Part shown: positions 1-8,152 of the stretch, piece after piece
Layout: each line of letters begins with the position of its first letter
How positions within the stretch are numbered: position 1 is the stretch's first letter
Source: Streptomyces sp. Alt3
GTDB lineage: Bacteria; Actinomycetota; Actinomycetes; Streptomycetales; Streptomycetaceae
Direction of reading: 5' to 3'
Assembly (NCBI RefSeq): GCF_030719215.1
Contig: NZ_CP120983.1
Span: 7,316,001-7,380,000, forward strand
Length of the DNA stretch: 64,000 bases
The notes under the pieces: model-generated
What the model was told of the DNA's origin: nothing
The model's input: only the letters and a program-made list of their open reading frames with translations
The model's database searches: none
Position numbers and translations under genes: made by a program

Positions 1-1302
1 CAGCGGCGCGTGCAGCAGGGCACGCGCGGCACGGTGCCCCGAGGCGTCCACCACGTCGATCCGCCAGCCCGTGAGCTCCACGGTGTCGCCCACCACCGGA
101 ATGCGGCCGACCTCCGTGGCGATCAGTCCGGCCAGCGTCTCGTACGGGCCGTCCGGCACCCGCAGCCCGATGGTGCGGAGCTGGTCGGTGCGGGCGGCGC
201 CGTCGGCGGACCACAGGGTGCGCCCGTCGGCGTCCTCGCCCGCGGCCGCCAGGTCGGGGGTCTCGTGCGGGTCGTGTTCGTCCCGTACCTCGCCGACGAC
301 TTCCTCCACGATGTCCTCCAGCGTCACGACGCCCGCCGTGCCGCCGTACTCGTCGATGACGACCGCCATGGCCAGCTTTCCGGAGAGCCGGTCCAGCAGA
401 CGGTCCACGGTGAGGGTCTCCGGCACGAGCAGCGGCTCGCGGAGCATGTCCGACACCCGCTTGCGGGGCCGCTGCTCCGCGGGAACGGCCAGTACGTCCT
501 TGATGTGCGCGACACCCACGACCGTGTCCAGGCTGCCCCGGTAGACGGGGAACCGGGAGAGACCGGTCGCCCGCGTCGCGTTCGCGACGTCCTCGGCGGT
601 CGCCTGCACCTCGAGGGCGGTGACCTGGACGCGGGGGGTCATGACGTTCTCCGCGGTCAGTTCGGACAGGTTGAGGGTGCGTACGAAGAGCTCGGCGGTG
701 TCCGCCTCGAGCGCGCCCTCCTTCGCGGAGTGGCGCGCCAGGGCCACCAGTTCCTGCGGGCTGCGGGCCGTGGCCAGCTCCTCCGCCGGCTCCAGGCCGA
801 AGCGCCGCACGATGCGGTTGGCGGTGTTGTTGAGGTGGCTGATGAAGGGCCGGAAGACCGCGGTGAACGCGCGCTGCGGTGTGGCGACGGCCCGGGCCAC
901 GGTCAGGGGTGAGGAGATCGCCCAGTTCTTCGGGACGAGCTCACCGACCACCATCAGGACCACGGTGGACAGTGCGGTACCGATGACGAGGGCCAGCGAG
1001 GAGGACACACCGGGCGACAGACCGGTCGCTTCCACCGGTCCCTGGATGAGCTTGGAGATGGACGGCTCGGAGAGCATGCCCACGACCAGGTTGGTGACGG
1101 TGATGCCGAGCTGCGCGCCGGAGAGCTGGTAGGTGAGGCTACGTACGGCTTTGAGCGCTCCCGCCGCGCCGCGGTCCCCACGCTCGACGGATTCCTCGAG
1201 CTCGCCGCGCTCCACGGTGGTCAGAGAGAACTCGGCCGCCACGAAAACCCCGCAGACGAGGGAAAGCAGCAGCGCCACGAGGAGCAGGAGCACTTCGGTC
1301 AT
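1..1302 (-). CDS. CNNM/CorC-type (hemolysin-family) membrane protein, 3' end outside window
   Basis: The reading frame is open from an ATG at 1302 to the window edge (434 codons) with no stop, so the C-terminus is missing. The N-terminal ~195 residues are a DUF21 (CNNM) membrane domain, opening with a hydrophobic segment and containing VVGELVPKNWA. A paired CBS region follows (~215-330, with NVMTPR and VIDEYGGTAGVVTLEDIVEEVVGE), then the start of the CorC_HlyC domain (~350 onward). By family these proteins are linked to Mg2+/Co2+ export or resistance; the hemolysin name is historical. It is the leftmost gene and is read leftward. Family assignment is firm; the transported ion is not known. 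Confidence 0.9.
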   Translation of the reverse strand, partial: MTEVLLLLVALLLSLVCGVFVAAEFSLTTVERGELEESVERGDRGAAGALKAVRSLTYQLSGAQLGITVTNLVVGMLSEPSISKLIQGPVEATGLSPGVSSSLALVIGTALSTVVLMVVGELVPKNWAISSPLTVARAVATPQRAFTAVFRPFISHLNNTANRIVRRFGLEPAEELATARSPQELVALARHSAKEGALEADTAELFVRTLNLSELTAENVMTPRVQVTALEVQATAEDVANATRATGLSRFPVYRGSLDTVVGVAHIKDVLAVPAEQRPRKRVSDMLREPLLVPETLTVDRLLDRLSGKLAMAVVIDEYGGTAGVVTLEDIVEEVVGEVRDEHDPHETPDLAAAGEDADGRTLWSADGAARTDQLRTIGLRVPDGPYETLAGLIATEVGRIPVVGDTVELTGWRIDVVDASGHRAARALLHAPL

Positions 1303-1510
1303 CGGTTCACCTCCGTCCCATGATCGGGCAGGGGCGGAAGGATCGCGCGATGTCGGCGGTGTCGACTACTGGGGGGCTCGCCCATGGGCGGACGCTCACA
1401 CCTTTCGAAAGGGTCGGACGGTCGAGGATCCATAGTAAAGGATCGGCAAAAAGCCCTGTCCGGCGTGCGGTTTGCTGCTGTTCGCAGGCCTCTGGCGGTC
1501 GTGGCCTGGT

Positions 1511-1930
1511 TCAGAGAGGCTTGACCCATCGCCGCCAGTGGTCCTCGCGATGGTAGCCAGCCGAGCCCCATGTGTGATGCGCCTGCTCGTTCGCCTCCAG
1601 CACCATGGCGTCGATCCGCCGCCCGCCCAGGGCGAGGAATCGTTGCTCCGCGGCGTCCGTCAGCGCCGTGGCGATGCCCTGTCGCCGGCAGTCGGGGTGC
1701 ACGGCCAGCCGGTACACGGAGCACCGCCATCCGTCGAAGCCGGCTATGACGGTTCCGGCGATCCGGCCGTCGCGCTCCGCGAGGATCAGGGCCCCGGGGT
1801 CCCGTGCGATCAACTGGGCCACTCCGGCGTCGTCGTCGGTGATGCTGGTGCCTTCCGCCGCCTCACGCCAGAACCGCAGGACGGCGGCGATGTCCGGGTG
1901 ACCGGCGTGGCGGATGTCGAGATCAGTCAT
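1511..1930 (-). CDS. GNAT-family N-acetyltransferase
   Basis: A 139-residue GNAT fold. It has the acetyl-CoA pyrophosphate-binding motif as VHPDCRRQGIATAL (about residues 74-87), followed by the motif-B region AMVLEANEQAHHTWGSAGY. The ATG at 1930 (MTDLDIRH) is preferred to a TTG four codons upstream because it begins at the usual start of beta-1. The acceptor substrate cannot be predicted; the similarity is strongest to small single-domain RimI-like enzymes. It reads away from the toxin-antitoxin pair that starts at 2045 and is separated from the CorC-like gene by about 200 bp with no evident gene. Confidence 0.85.
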   Translation of the reverse strand: MTDLDIRHAGHPDIAAVLRFWREAAEGTSITDDDAGVAQLIARDPGALILAERDGRIAGTVIAGFDGWRCSVYRLAVHPDCRRQGIATALTDAAEQRFLALGGRRIDAMVLEANEQAHHTWGSAGYHREDHWRRWVKPL

Positions 1931-2016
1931 GACAGGAGCCAACCAGAGGGCTCAGGTGCGGGGCGACCGCTTTCCCGCGCAGTCTCCGAGGCATGGCCGC
2001 CGTTCCCCTTGCGAGT

Positions 2017-2036
2017 GCTAGCGCGTACGCGCTAGC
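2017..2036. promoter_or_regulatory. Perfect 20-bp palindrome upstream of RHH antitoxin
   Basis: GCTAGCGCGTACGCGCTAGC is a perfect 20-bp inverted repeat ending 8 bp before the GTG of the ribbon-helix-helix gene at 2045. RHH antitoxins usually bind such palindromes over their own promoter, so this is the likely autoregulatory operator. The symmetry is seen directly; the binding is inferred. Confidence 0.65.
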
Positions 2037-2044
2037 GTGATGGC

Positions 2045-2272
2045 GTGCCCAAGACTCAGCTGAACGTTCGAGTGGACGAGGCCACCGCCGAGGCAGCGCG
2101 GCAGCGTGCCCTCCAGCGGGGGATGAGCGTGAACCGCTACATAGAGGAACTCGTCAAACAGGATGCGGGCGAGGTGGGACACACCTTCGTCGAGGCCGCG
2201 GCCGACTTCATGAAGCAGTACGAGTCGGTGTTCGCCGAGGAGTTCGGCCCGGAGCGCGAAGGCACCCGTTGA
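2045..2272 (+). CDS. Ribbon-helix-helix (Arc-type) antitoxin-like protein
   Basis: 75 residues from a GTG. The N-terminal half fits an Arc/MetJ-type RHH DNA-binding fold: a basic beta strand (TQLNVRVDE), then helix A (ATAEAARQRALQRGM) and helix B (SVNRYIEELVKQ). The C-terminal ~30 residues (HTFVEAAADFMKQYESVFAEEFG) are acidic and amphipathic, as expected of a toxin-neutralising tail. The stop overlaps the start of the Fic-like gene by 4 bp, the normal antitoxin-first arrangement with translational coupling. A perfect palindrome lies just upstream. Family and pairing are well supported; activity is inferred. Confidence 0.8.
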   Translation: MPKTQLNVRVDEATAEAARQRALQRGMSVNRYIEELVKQDAGEVGHTFVEAAADFMKQYESVFAEEFGPEREGTR

Positions 2273-2640
2273 ACCTGCAGATCGACCTTTCCTGGCTGCT
2301 CATGGTCGCCGAGCACAAGACGCCCGGTGATCCACAGGTCGTCGACTGGGGCGCGCTCGTCGCCGCCGTCAGCCGGCACGAGGCGGAGATCTTCGGCAGC
2401 CCCGTCTACAGCGATCCGCACTCCAGGGCGGCCGCCCTGCTCCAGTTGCTCCTCCATGTGCCCGCGCTCGAACACTCCAACGCGATGTTCGCCTCCGCCG
2501 TCGCCTACGGCTACCTCGTCGCGTCCGGCCTGAAGGTCATCACCTCACCCGAGCAGGTCCGCGACCTGGCCCGGCTGGTGAAGGAGGGCAAGGCCGATGT
2601 CAGGGCCATCGCCGACGAACTGCGCCGCTGGAGCCTGTGA
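2269..2640 (+). CDS. Doc/Fic-like toxin component with degenerate Fic motif
   Basis: 123 residues starting at a TTG that overlaps the antitoxin stop (2269-2272). Helical pattern, length and position fit the Doc branch of the Fic family. An ungapped alignment places residues 65-73 (PALEHSNAM) over the Doc consensus HPFxDGNKR. Only the Asn is kept: the catalytic His is Pro, Phe is Leu, Asp is His, and the Lys-Arg pair is Ala-Met. The flanking helices (RAAALLQLL before, FASAVAYGYLVASG after) keep the Doc pattern. Known Doc enzymes phosphorylate EF-Tu through this motif, so this protein is unlikely to catalyse the same reaction. It may be an inactive relative, or act differently. Confidence 0.72.
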   Translation: MNLQIDLSWLLMVAEHKTPGDPQVVDWGALVAAVSRHEAEIFGSPVYSDPHSRAAALLQLLLHVPALEHSNAMFASAVAYGYLVASGLKVITSPEQVRDLARLVKEGKADVRAIADELRRWSL

Positions 2641-2659
2641 CCGGGGGTGACCGGGCTCC

Positions 2660-3355
2660 TCAGCCCCTCCCGGCCGGGCGGTCCACCACGACGGACCGGC
2701 GGGCCACGCCGATCACGCACGGGGAGCTCGGCAGACGCACGCCCTTCTCGGGGACACGGAACCGTCGGTACATCCCCAGTTCGAAGCCGGCCGCCTCGAT
2801 CGCCGTGACCGTGTCCCGTGCCGTGTGGCAGCCCCCGAAGAGCAGCGGCCAGAGTGTGCGGTCCGCCGCCCGCTGCACCGTCGCGAGCGTCCCCTCGGGT
2901 GCCAGGGTGTGCTCGAAGAAGCGCAGCTCACCGCCAGGCCGCAGCACCCGCTTGATCTCCGACAACGCTTGCGGCAGGTCCCTCACGGTGCACAGGACCA
3001 GCGAGGCCACCGCCGCGTCGAACGCCTCGCTCTTGACCGGCAGCGCCTCGGCCGTCCCCGGCACGACGTCGACCGGCACCTCCGCACGCATCGCCGCCCC
3101 GGTCGCCAGCCGTCGCAGACTGCGCTCGGGCTCGATCGCCACCACTTCGGAGACAGCCCCCGGGTAGTGGGCGAAATTGAGGCCGTTTCCCGCGCCGATC
3201 TCGATGACACGGCCGGAAAGCCCGTCGAGGAGTTCGTCACGACGGCCCGCCAGCCCTCCCCTGAGATCGGCGGTCACGCTCAGCCGGGCGTAGAAACGGG
3301 CGAAAACCGGGTGGTGTACCGCGTCCCGGGGGACGGGTGTGCTGCGCCGTCGCAT
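2660..3355 (-). CDS. Class I SAM-dependent methyltransferase
   Basis: 231 residues with a Rossmann methyltransferase domain. Motif I is VIEIGAGNGLNF (~49-60), motif II is around VVAIEPERS, motif III is TAEALPVKSEAFDAAVASLVL, and RVLRPGGELRFFEH follows. This is the Methyltransf_11 (UbiE/phospholipid-methyltransferase-like) pattern. The C-terminal part (GGCHTARDTVTAIEAAGFELGMYRRF) resembles proteins often labelled phosphatidylethanolamine or menaquinone methyltransferase-like, but the substrate is not established. It is a single gene between the toxin-antitoxin pair (convergent) and the bio operon terminator. Confidence 0.87.
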   Translation of the reverse strand: MRRRSTPVPRDAVHHPVFARFYARLSVTADLRGGLAGRRDELLDGLSGRVIEIGAGNGLNFAHYPGAVSEVVAIEPERSLRRLATGAAMRAEVPVDVVPGTAEALPVKSEAFDAAVASLVLCTVRDLPQALSEIKRVLRPGGELRFFEHTLAPEGTLATVQRAADRTLWPLLFGGCHTARDTVTAIEAAGFELGMYRRFRVPEKGVRLPSSPCVIGVARRSVVVDRPAGRG

Positions 3356-3408
3356 GATCGGGCCTCCTCGGAGGGCATGTGAACACGCCTCTCCTTCGAT
3401 TCTCCCCC

Positions 3409-3450
3409 CCGTACGGGCCCGCCGGGACCCCGCGGCGCGGGCCCGTACGG
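3409..3450 (-). terminator. Strong hairpin after bioD
   Basis: A perfect 14-bp stem (CCGTACGGGCCCGC at 3409-3422, complement at 3437-3450) with a 14-nt loop lies 4 bp beyond the bioD stop. There is no long U tract, as is usual for Streptomyces terminators. It probably ends the bioBAD transcript. Confidence 0.75.
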
Positions 3451-3454
3451 CCGC

Positions 3455-4144
3455 TCAGCCGGCGGGACGGTCCCCGCCCAGTTCGGGTGCCAGCCAACTC
3501 CTCGCCCGGGCCCGGAAGTCGGCCGGTTCCAGCGCTCCGGCCCCGGCCGGCACCGCGCCCAGCAGCGGGGCGCCCGCCGCGACCGGAAGGTCGTCGATGT
3601 TGCACCGCGAGGCCAGGTCCGGATCGGCCGGCATGCTCCCCACCACGACTCCGGTACAGGAGAGCCCCCGGGTCCGCAGGGCCTCCGTCGTCAGCGCGGT
3701 GGCGTTGAGGGTTCCGAGACCCGCGGGTGCCACCACCAGCAAGGGCGCCTCCATCAGCCGTGCGGCGTCCGCGAGCGTGGCCCCCTCCTCGTCGTAGCGC
3801 ACGAGGAGCCCGCCCGCGCCCTCGACCAGCACGAGGTCGTGCTCCGTCGTCAGCTTCTGGGCGGCCTCGGCGATCTCGTACGGGCGTACGGGTGCGAGGC
3901 CGGCTCGGCGTGCCGCCGTCCCGGGCGCCAACGGATCCGGGAAACGGGCCAGTTCTACCGCCGTGACATGCGCGCCCGCGAGGCGCGCCACCTCGGCGGC
4001 ATCCCCCGGTTCGCCCGGGGCGAGCCCCGTCTGGGCCGGCTTGAGCACCGCGACCCGGAGGCCCCGGTACGCCGCCGCCACCGCCGCGGTCACGATCGTC
4101 TTGCCGATCTCGGTGCCCGTGCCGGTCACCACGAGGATCGTCAT
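3455..4144 (-). CDS. bioD: Dethiobiotin synthase
   Basis: ATP-dependent closure of 7,8-diaminopelargonate with CO2 to dethiobiotin, the penultimate biotin step. About 229 residues from the ATG at 4144 (MTILVVTGTGTEIGKT). The P-loop is GTGTEIGKT (~8-16), Lys is in VLKPAQTG, and LVEGAGGLLV is the conserved ATP-grasping segment. The frame stays open further upstream, but that would run into bioA; the chosen ATG sits one base after the bioA stop, so the two genes are coupled. Third gene of the leftward bioB-bioA-bioD operon. Confidence 0.95.
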   Translation of the reverse strand: MTILVVTGTGTEIGKTIVTAAVAAAYRGLRVAVLKPAQTGLAPGEPGDAAEVARLAGAHVTAVELARFPDPLAPGTAARRAGLAPVRPYEIAEAAQKLTTEHDLVLVEGAGGLLVRYDEEGATLADAARLMEAPLLVVAPAGLGTLNATALTTEALRTRGLSCTGVVVGSMPADPDLASRCNIDDLPVAAGAPLLGAVPAGAGALEPADFRARARSWLAPELGGDRPAG

Positions 4145-4145
4145 C

Positions 4146-5450
4146 TCAGCCCTCCTTCGCCGCGGCGCACACGGCCCGGCAGATCCGTGCCACATCGTCG
4201 TCGCCGGTCACATAGGGCGGCATCGTGTACACGAGATCACGGAACGGGCGCAGCCATACGCCCTCGCGGACCGCGGCCCGTGTCGCTGCCGCCATGTCCA
4301 CCTCGTGGTCGAGCTGCACGACCCCGATGGCGCCCAGCACCCGGACATCGCGTACGCCCGGAACGCCGGCGGCCTCCGCCAGCCCGCGTCGCAGTCCCGC
4401 GCCGATCCGCTTCACCTCCAGCTCCCAGTCCTGGCCCAGCAGGAGGTCCACGGACGCGCAGGCGACCGCCGAGGCCAGTGGGTTGCCCATGAACGTCGGA
4501 CCGTGCGCCAGCACCGGCACGTCGCCGCTCGAAATGCCCTCCGCCACCCGTGAGGTGCACAGCGTCGCCGCCAGCGTCAGATACCCGCCGGTCAGCGCCT
4601 TGCCGACGCACATGACATCCGGGGAGACCCCGGCGTGCCCGGCCGCGAACAACTGCCCGGTCCGGCCGAACCCCGTCGCGATCTCGTCGAACACCAGCAG
4701 CACGTCGTGCTCGTCGCACGCCTCACGAAGCACCCGCAGGTAGGTGGGGGAGTGGAAACGCATTCCGCCCGCACCCTGCACCACGGGCTCCACGATCACC
4801 GCTGCCAGCTCGTCGGCGTGGGCGGCCACCAGCTCGCGCAGATGCCTCACGTAGGCGTCGTCGGGTGCGGCGTCGAAGCCGTCCGGCGGGGCGTCCGCGA
4901 AGACCTGCCGGGGGAGCGAACCCGACCACAGCTCGTGCATCCCGCCCTCGGGGTCGCACACCGACATGGGCTGCCAGGTGTCCCCGTGGTACCCGCCGCG
5001 CCACGTCAGCAGCCGGCGCTTGGCGGGCCGCCCCGCCGAACGCCAGTACTGCAGACACATCTTCACCGCGACCTCGACGGAGACCGACCCCGAGTCGGCG
5101 AGGAAGACGTGCTGGAGGGGCTCGGGAGTGATCTCCACCAGCCGTGTCGCCAGCCGGACGGCGGGCTCGTGCGTGAGCCCGCCGAACATCACATGGCTCA
5201 TCCGGTCCAGCTGGCCGCGTGCGGCATCGTTGAGCACCGGATGGTTGTAACCGTGGACCGCCGACCACCAGGACGACATGCCGTCCACCAGTTCGAGCTG
5301 ACCGTGGGCGGGTTGGGCGAGCCGCAGACGTACCCCCGACGCCGACTCCACGACCAGCGGCTCCTGCCGGCCCGGCATCGGGCCGTAGGGGTGCCAGACG
5401 TGGGCCCTGTCCAGGGCGCGGAGTTCCGCCGGGCCGATCCGGTCAGGCAT
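4146..5450 (-). CDS. bioA: Adenosylmethionine-8-amino-7-oxononanoate aminotransferase
   Basis: PLP-dependent class III aminotransferase that makes 7,8-diaminopelargonate from KAPA, using S-adenosylmethionine as amino donor. 434 residues, normal length. Diagnostic residues are visible: HVWHPYGPM near the N-terminus (~17-25), DGMSSWWSAVHGYNHP, the PLP-stacking RGGYHGDT, the PLP Asp in LLVFDEIATGFGRTG, the Schiff-base Lys in CVGKALTGGY (~285), and HGPTFMGNPLA. Its start overlaps the end of bioB by 8 bp and its stop abuts bioD. High confidence. Confidence 0.96.
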   Translation of the reverse strand: MPDRIGPAELRALDRAHVWHPYGPMPGRQEPLVVESASGVRLRLAQPAHGQLELVDGMSSWWSAVHGYNHPVLNDAARGQLDRMSHVMFGGLTHEPAVRLATRLVEITPEPLQHVFLADSGSVSVEVAVKMCLQYWRSAGRPAKRRLLTWRGGYHGDTWQPMSVCDPEGGMHELWSGSLPRQVFADAPPDGFDAAPDDAYVRHLRELVAAHADELAAVIVEPVVQGAGGMRFHSPTYLRVLREACDEHDVLLVFDEIATGFGRTGQLFAAGHAGVSPDVMCVGKALTGGYLTLAATLCTSRVAEGISSGDVPVLAHGPTFMGNPLASAVACASVDLLLGQDWELEVKRIGAGLRRGLAEAAGVPGVRDVRVLGAIGVVQLDHEVDMAAATRAAVREGVWLRPFRDLVYTMPPYVTGDDDVARICRAVCAAAKEG

Positions 5451-6660
5451 TGGGTGCGAGGTCCGTCCCGGCGCCTCGGCGGCGGACCGCCACCAGGTCG
5501 TTGCGCGCAGTCAGGGCCTCCGACGGCTCCGGAACGGCAGCCGCACCGGCGCCCTCGCCGCACGGAGCGCAGCCGCCGACGTGCGAGCCGCACCCGCCGC
5601 CCTCGTGAGTACCGGAAGCGCCGCCCTCGTGCGAGCCGCAGTCCGCGGCCGCGGGGGCGCGGTGCCCGGGGAGGGTGGTGGTGTCCGCTCCCTCGACCTC
5701 GAAACCGGCGTCCGCGATCATGTCGAGATCGGTCTGGCCCGACTGGCCCTCAGTGGTCAGATAGTCACCGAGGAAGATGGAATTGACCAGGTTCAGGGCG
5801 AGCGGCTGCATCGAGCGCAGATGGACCTCGCGACCGCCCGCGAGCCGCACCTCGACGTCCGGGCAGACGAACCTGACCATCGCCAGGATGCGCAGGCACC
5901 GCTGCGGAGTCAGATGCCAGTCCTTCGCGAGCGGTGTCCCCTCCATGGGGATCAGGAAGTTCACCGGCACCGAGTCGGGATCCAGCGCACGCAGGGAGAA
6001 CACGACGTCCACCAGGTCGGCGTCGGTCTCGCCCATCCCCGCGATCAGCCCGGAGCACGCCGAGAGTCCGGCGGCCTGCGCCTGCTGGACGGTGTCCACC
6101 CGGTCGGCGTACGTGTGCGTGGTCGTGATGTCCCCGTACGTCCCCTCCGAGGTGTTGAGGTTGTGGTTGTACGCGTCGGCCCCCGCCGACCTCAGCCGGT
6201 CGGCCTGGCCCTCCGACAGCAGACCCAGGCAGGCACACACCTCGACGCCCTCGTGCTGCTCCTTGATGGCCTCGATCGTCTGCGACACCCGGTCGACGTC
6301 GCGGTCGGTCGGCCCCCGGCCGCTGGCCACCAGGCACACCCGCTTGGCGCCGCCGGCCACGCCCGCGGCGGCGGCCTTCCGCGCCTCGTCGGGCTTCAGC
6401 CAGGTGTACTTGAGGATCTCGGCCTTGGAGCCGAGACGCTGCGAGCAGTACGAGCAGTCCTCGGGGCAGAGCCCGGACTTCAGGTTCACCAGGTAGTTGA
6501 GTTTGACGCGCCGGCCGAACCACTGGCGGCGCACCTTTCCGGCCGCGGCCACCACGTCGAGCAGTTCGTCGTCGGAGGTCGCCAGTACGGCGAGCGCTTC
6601 GTCCCGGGTCGGCAGTTCGCGCCGCAGCCCTTTGTCCACCAGCGTGTTCAGCAGGTCCAT
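5443..6660 (-). CDS. bioB: Biotin synthase with Cys/His/Gly-rich C-terminal tail
   Basis: Radical-SAM enzyme that inserts sulfur into dethiobiotin. 405 residues from the ATG at 6660 (MDLLNTLVDKG). The SAM-cluster CxxxCxxC is Cys65, Cys69 and Cys72 in GLCPEDCSYCSQ; YNHNLNTSEG, SGLIAGMGET and NFLIPMEGTPL follow, all canonical. The core ends near 331. After it comes an unusual ~40-residue tail rich in Gly, His and Cys, with three copies of a GSHEGG-like unit and a CAPC motif, then a plain C-terminus. E. coli BioB is about 346 residues and has no such tail. The frame also stays open upstream, but that region is the bioF-facing promoter and antisense bioF. Confidence 0.95.
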   Translation of the reverse strand: MDLLNTLVDKGLRRELPTRDEALAVLATSDDELLDVVAAAGKVRRQWFGRRVKLNYLVNLKSGLCPEDCSYCSQRLGSKAEILKYTWLKPDEARKAAAAGVAGGAKRVCLVASGRGPTDRDVDRVSQTIEAIKEQHEGVEVCACLGLLSEGQADRLRSAGADAYNHNLNTSEGTYGDITTTHTYADRVDTVQQAQAAGLSACSGLIAGMGETDADLVDVVFSLRALDPDSVPVNFLIPMEGTPLAKDWHLTPQRCLRILAMVRFVCPDVEVRLAGGREVHLRSMQPLALNLVNSIFLGDYLTTEGQSGQTDLDMIADAGFEVEGADTTTLPGHRAPAAADCGSHEGGASGTHEGGGCGSHVGGCAPCGEGAGAAAVPEPSEALTARNDLVAVRRRGAGTDLAPNA

Positions 6661-6804
6661 GGCCTTGATCCTGACGTACGGCACCGCCATCGGCCAAGGA
6701 GGAACCGGACAGTACGTCCGGTCGATGCTGTGTGTATTGCCACACCCTGGCCGGTTGCGCACCCGGCTAAGGTCTGTGAGCTGCCTACAAAAAGGGACCC
6801 GCTC
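6661..6804. promoter_or_regulatory. bioB/bioF divergent promoter region
   Basis: 144 bp between the diverging bioB and bioF starts must hold both promoters. An inverted repeat GTGT-N6-ACAC lies at 6732-6745. I did not find a recognisable BirA box or the BioQ-type palindrome, so the regulator is unknown. A purine-rich AAAAAGGGA just before 6805 is the bioF ribosome-binding site. Confidence 0.5.
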
Positions 6805-7953
6805 ATGTCCTACGCCCCCTTCGACTGGATCGACGACGAGGCCCGGCGCCGAGCCGCCGCCGGACTCGTCCGGACGCTGCGCCCCCGGGCCGCGGAGACG
6901 GAACTGCTGGACCTCGCCAGCAACGACTACCTGGGGCTGAGCCGCAACCCCGAAGTGACAGCAGCGGCAGCGGCGGCGGCACGGACCTGGGGCGCGGGTG
7001 CCACCGGGTCGCGGCTCGTCACCGGGTCCACCGCGCTGCACGCCGCACTCGAACACGAACTGGCCGCCTTCTGCGGGTTCGAGGCCGCCCTGGTGTTCTC
7101 CTCCGGCTACGCGGCGAACCTCGCCGCACTCACGGCGCTGACCGGACACGACTCGCTGATCGTCTCCGACGCGGGCAACCACGCCTCGATCGTGGACGGC
7201 TGCCGGCTCTCCCGGGCCGCCACCGCCGTCGTACCGCACGCGGACCCCGAGGCCGTACGGAAGGCGCTCCGGACGCACGGCGGGCGGGCGCTGGCCGTGA
7301 CCGACTCCGTCTTCTCGGTGGACGGCGACGCCGCCCCGCTCGCCGGACTCGCCGGTGTCTGCCGCGAAGCGGGTGCGCCCCTCGTGGTCGACGACGCGCA
7401 CGGACTCGGGGTGCTGGGCGAGGGCGGGCGCGGGGCGCTCGCGGCCGCCGGGCTCGCAGGCGGCGAGGGAATCGTGGCCACTCTCACGCTCTCCAAGTCG
7501 CTCGGCAGCCAGGGCGGAGCGGTCCTCGGCCCAGCCCGGGTCATCCGTCACCTGGTCAACACGGCCCGTACGTTCATCTTCGACACCGGACTCGCACCGG
7601 CGGCCGCCGGAGCGGCCCTGGGCGCGCTGCGTCTGCTGCGCCGCGAACCCGAACGCGCGGAGAGGGCAGGGGAGGTCGCCCTGGAACTGCACGGACGGCT
7701 GGTGGCGGCCGGCCTGACCGCCGTGCGTCCCGACGCCGCCGTCGTGTCGGTCCGTGCTCCCTCGGCCGAGTCGGCGGTGCGCTGGGCCGCCGACTGCCGT
7801 GCGGCGGGGCTCGCCGTGGGGTGCTTCCGGCCGCCTTCGGTGCCCGACGGGATCTCGCGGCTGAGGCTGACCGCCCGTGCCGACCTGACCCAGGAGCAGA
7901 TCGGAGCGGCCGTGGACACGATCCTGACGACGGCGCCGCTGCCGGTCAGCTGA
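6805..7953 (+). CDS. bioF: 8-amino-7-oxononanoate synthase
   Basis: PLP enzyme that condenses pimeloyl thioester with L-alanine to give KAPA, the first committed ring step of biotin synthesis. 382 residues from the ATG at 6805 (MSYAPFDWIDDEA). It shows the alpha-oxoamine synthase signature: DLASNDYLGLSRNPEV, GAGATGSRLVTG, SSGYAANLAAL, VVDDAHGLGVLGEGGRG, and the PLP Lys in TLTLSKSLGSQGG. Transcribed away from bioBAD; together the four genes make biotin from pimeloyl thioester. Its last 8 bp overlap the end of the convergent DUF397 gene. Confidence 0.96.
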   Translation: MSYAPFDWIDDEARRRAAAGLVRTLRPRAAETELLDLASNDYLGLSRNPEVTAAAAAAARTWGAGATGSRLVTGSTALHAALEHELAAFCGFEAALVFSSGYAANLAALTALTGHDSLIVSDAGNHASIVDGCRLSRAATAVVPHADPEAVRKALRTHGGRALAVTDSVFSVDGDAAPLAGLAGVCREAGAPLVVDDAHGLGVLGEGGRGALAAAGLAGGEGIVATLTLSKSLGSQGGAVLGPARVIRHLVNTARTFIFDTGLAPAAAGAALGALRLLRREPERAERAGEVALELHGRLVAAGLTAVRPDAAVVSVRAPSAESAVRWAADCRAAGLAVGCFRPPSVPDGISRLRLTARADLTQEQIGAAVDTILTTAPLPVS

Positions 7954-8152
7954 CCGGGTGGTCGCGCAGTCCGGCCACGAACGACGTCCATGCCGTCGCC
8001 GAGAAGCGAAGCGCGGGCATCGACGTGTTCTTGGAATCCCTCACGGCGAGACGGGCGTCGCCGAGCGACGCGGCTTCCACGCAGTTGTTCATCCCGGTGC
8101 TGCGGCTGCTGCGCCGCCACCTCGGTGCGGGCTGTACGGGACGGTCGGACAT
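7946..8152 (-). CDS. DUF397 domain protein (WhiJ-system small partner)
   Basis: 68 residues with the DUF397 pattern: WRRSSRSTGMNNCVEAA, LAVRDSKNT, and LRFSATAWTSFVAGLR. These proteins are typically encoded next to XRE/DUF5753 regulators in Streptomyces, as here. The ATG at 8152 has a GAGGGGGG ribosome-binding site, and the start lies 64 bp inside the end of the regulator gene, so the two are translationally linked. Known paralogues take part in developmental control (abaA/whiJ loci), and some XRE-DUF397 pairs have been proposed as toxin-antitoxin systems. The role here is inferred. Confidence 0.85.
   Translation of the reverse strand: MSDRPVQPAPRWRRSSRSTGMNNCVEAASLGDARLAVRDSKNTSMPALRFSATAWTSFVAGLRDHPVS

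Noticed and set aside
6661..6804. BirA or BioQ operator in the bio divergent promoter
   Set aside because: No match to the BirA half-sites (TTGTAAACC/GGTTTACAA) or the BioQ palindrome; only a weak GTGT-N6-ACAC was found.
5443..7692. BioB frame extended to 749 codons
   Set aside because: The upstream 344 codons run antisense through bioF and the promoter; the true start is the conserved MDLLNTLVDKG at 6660.
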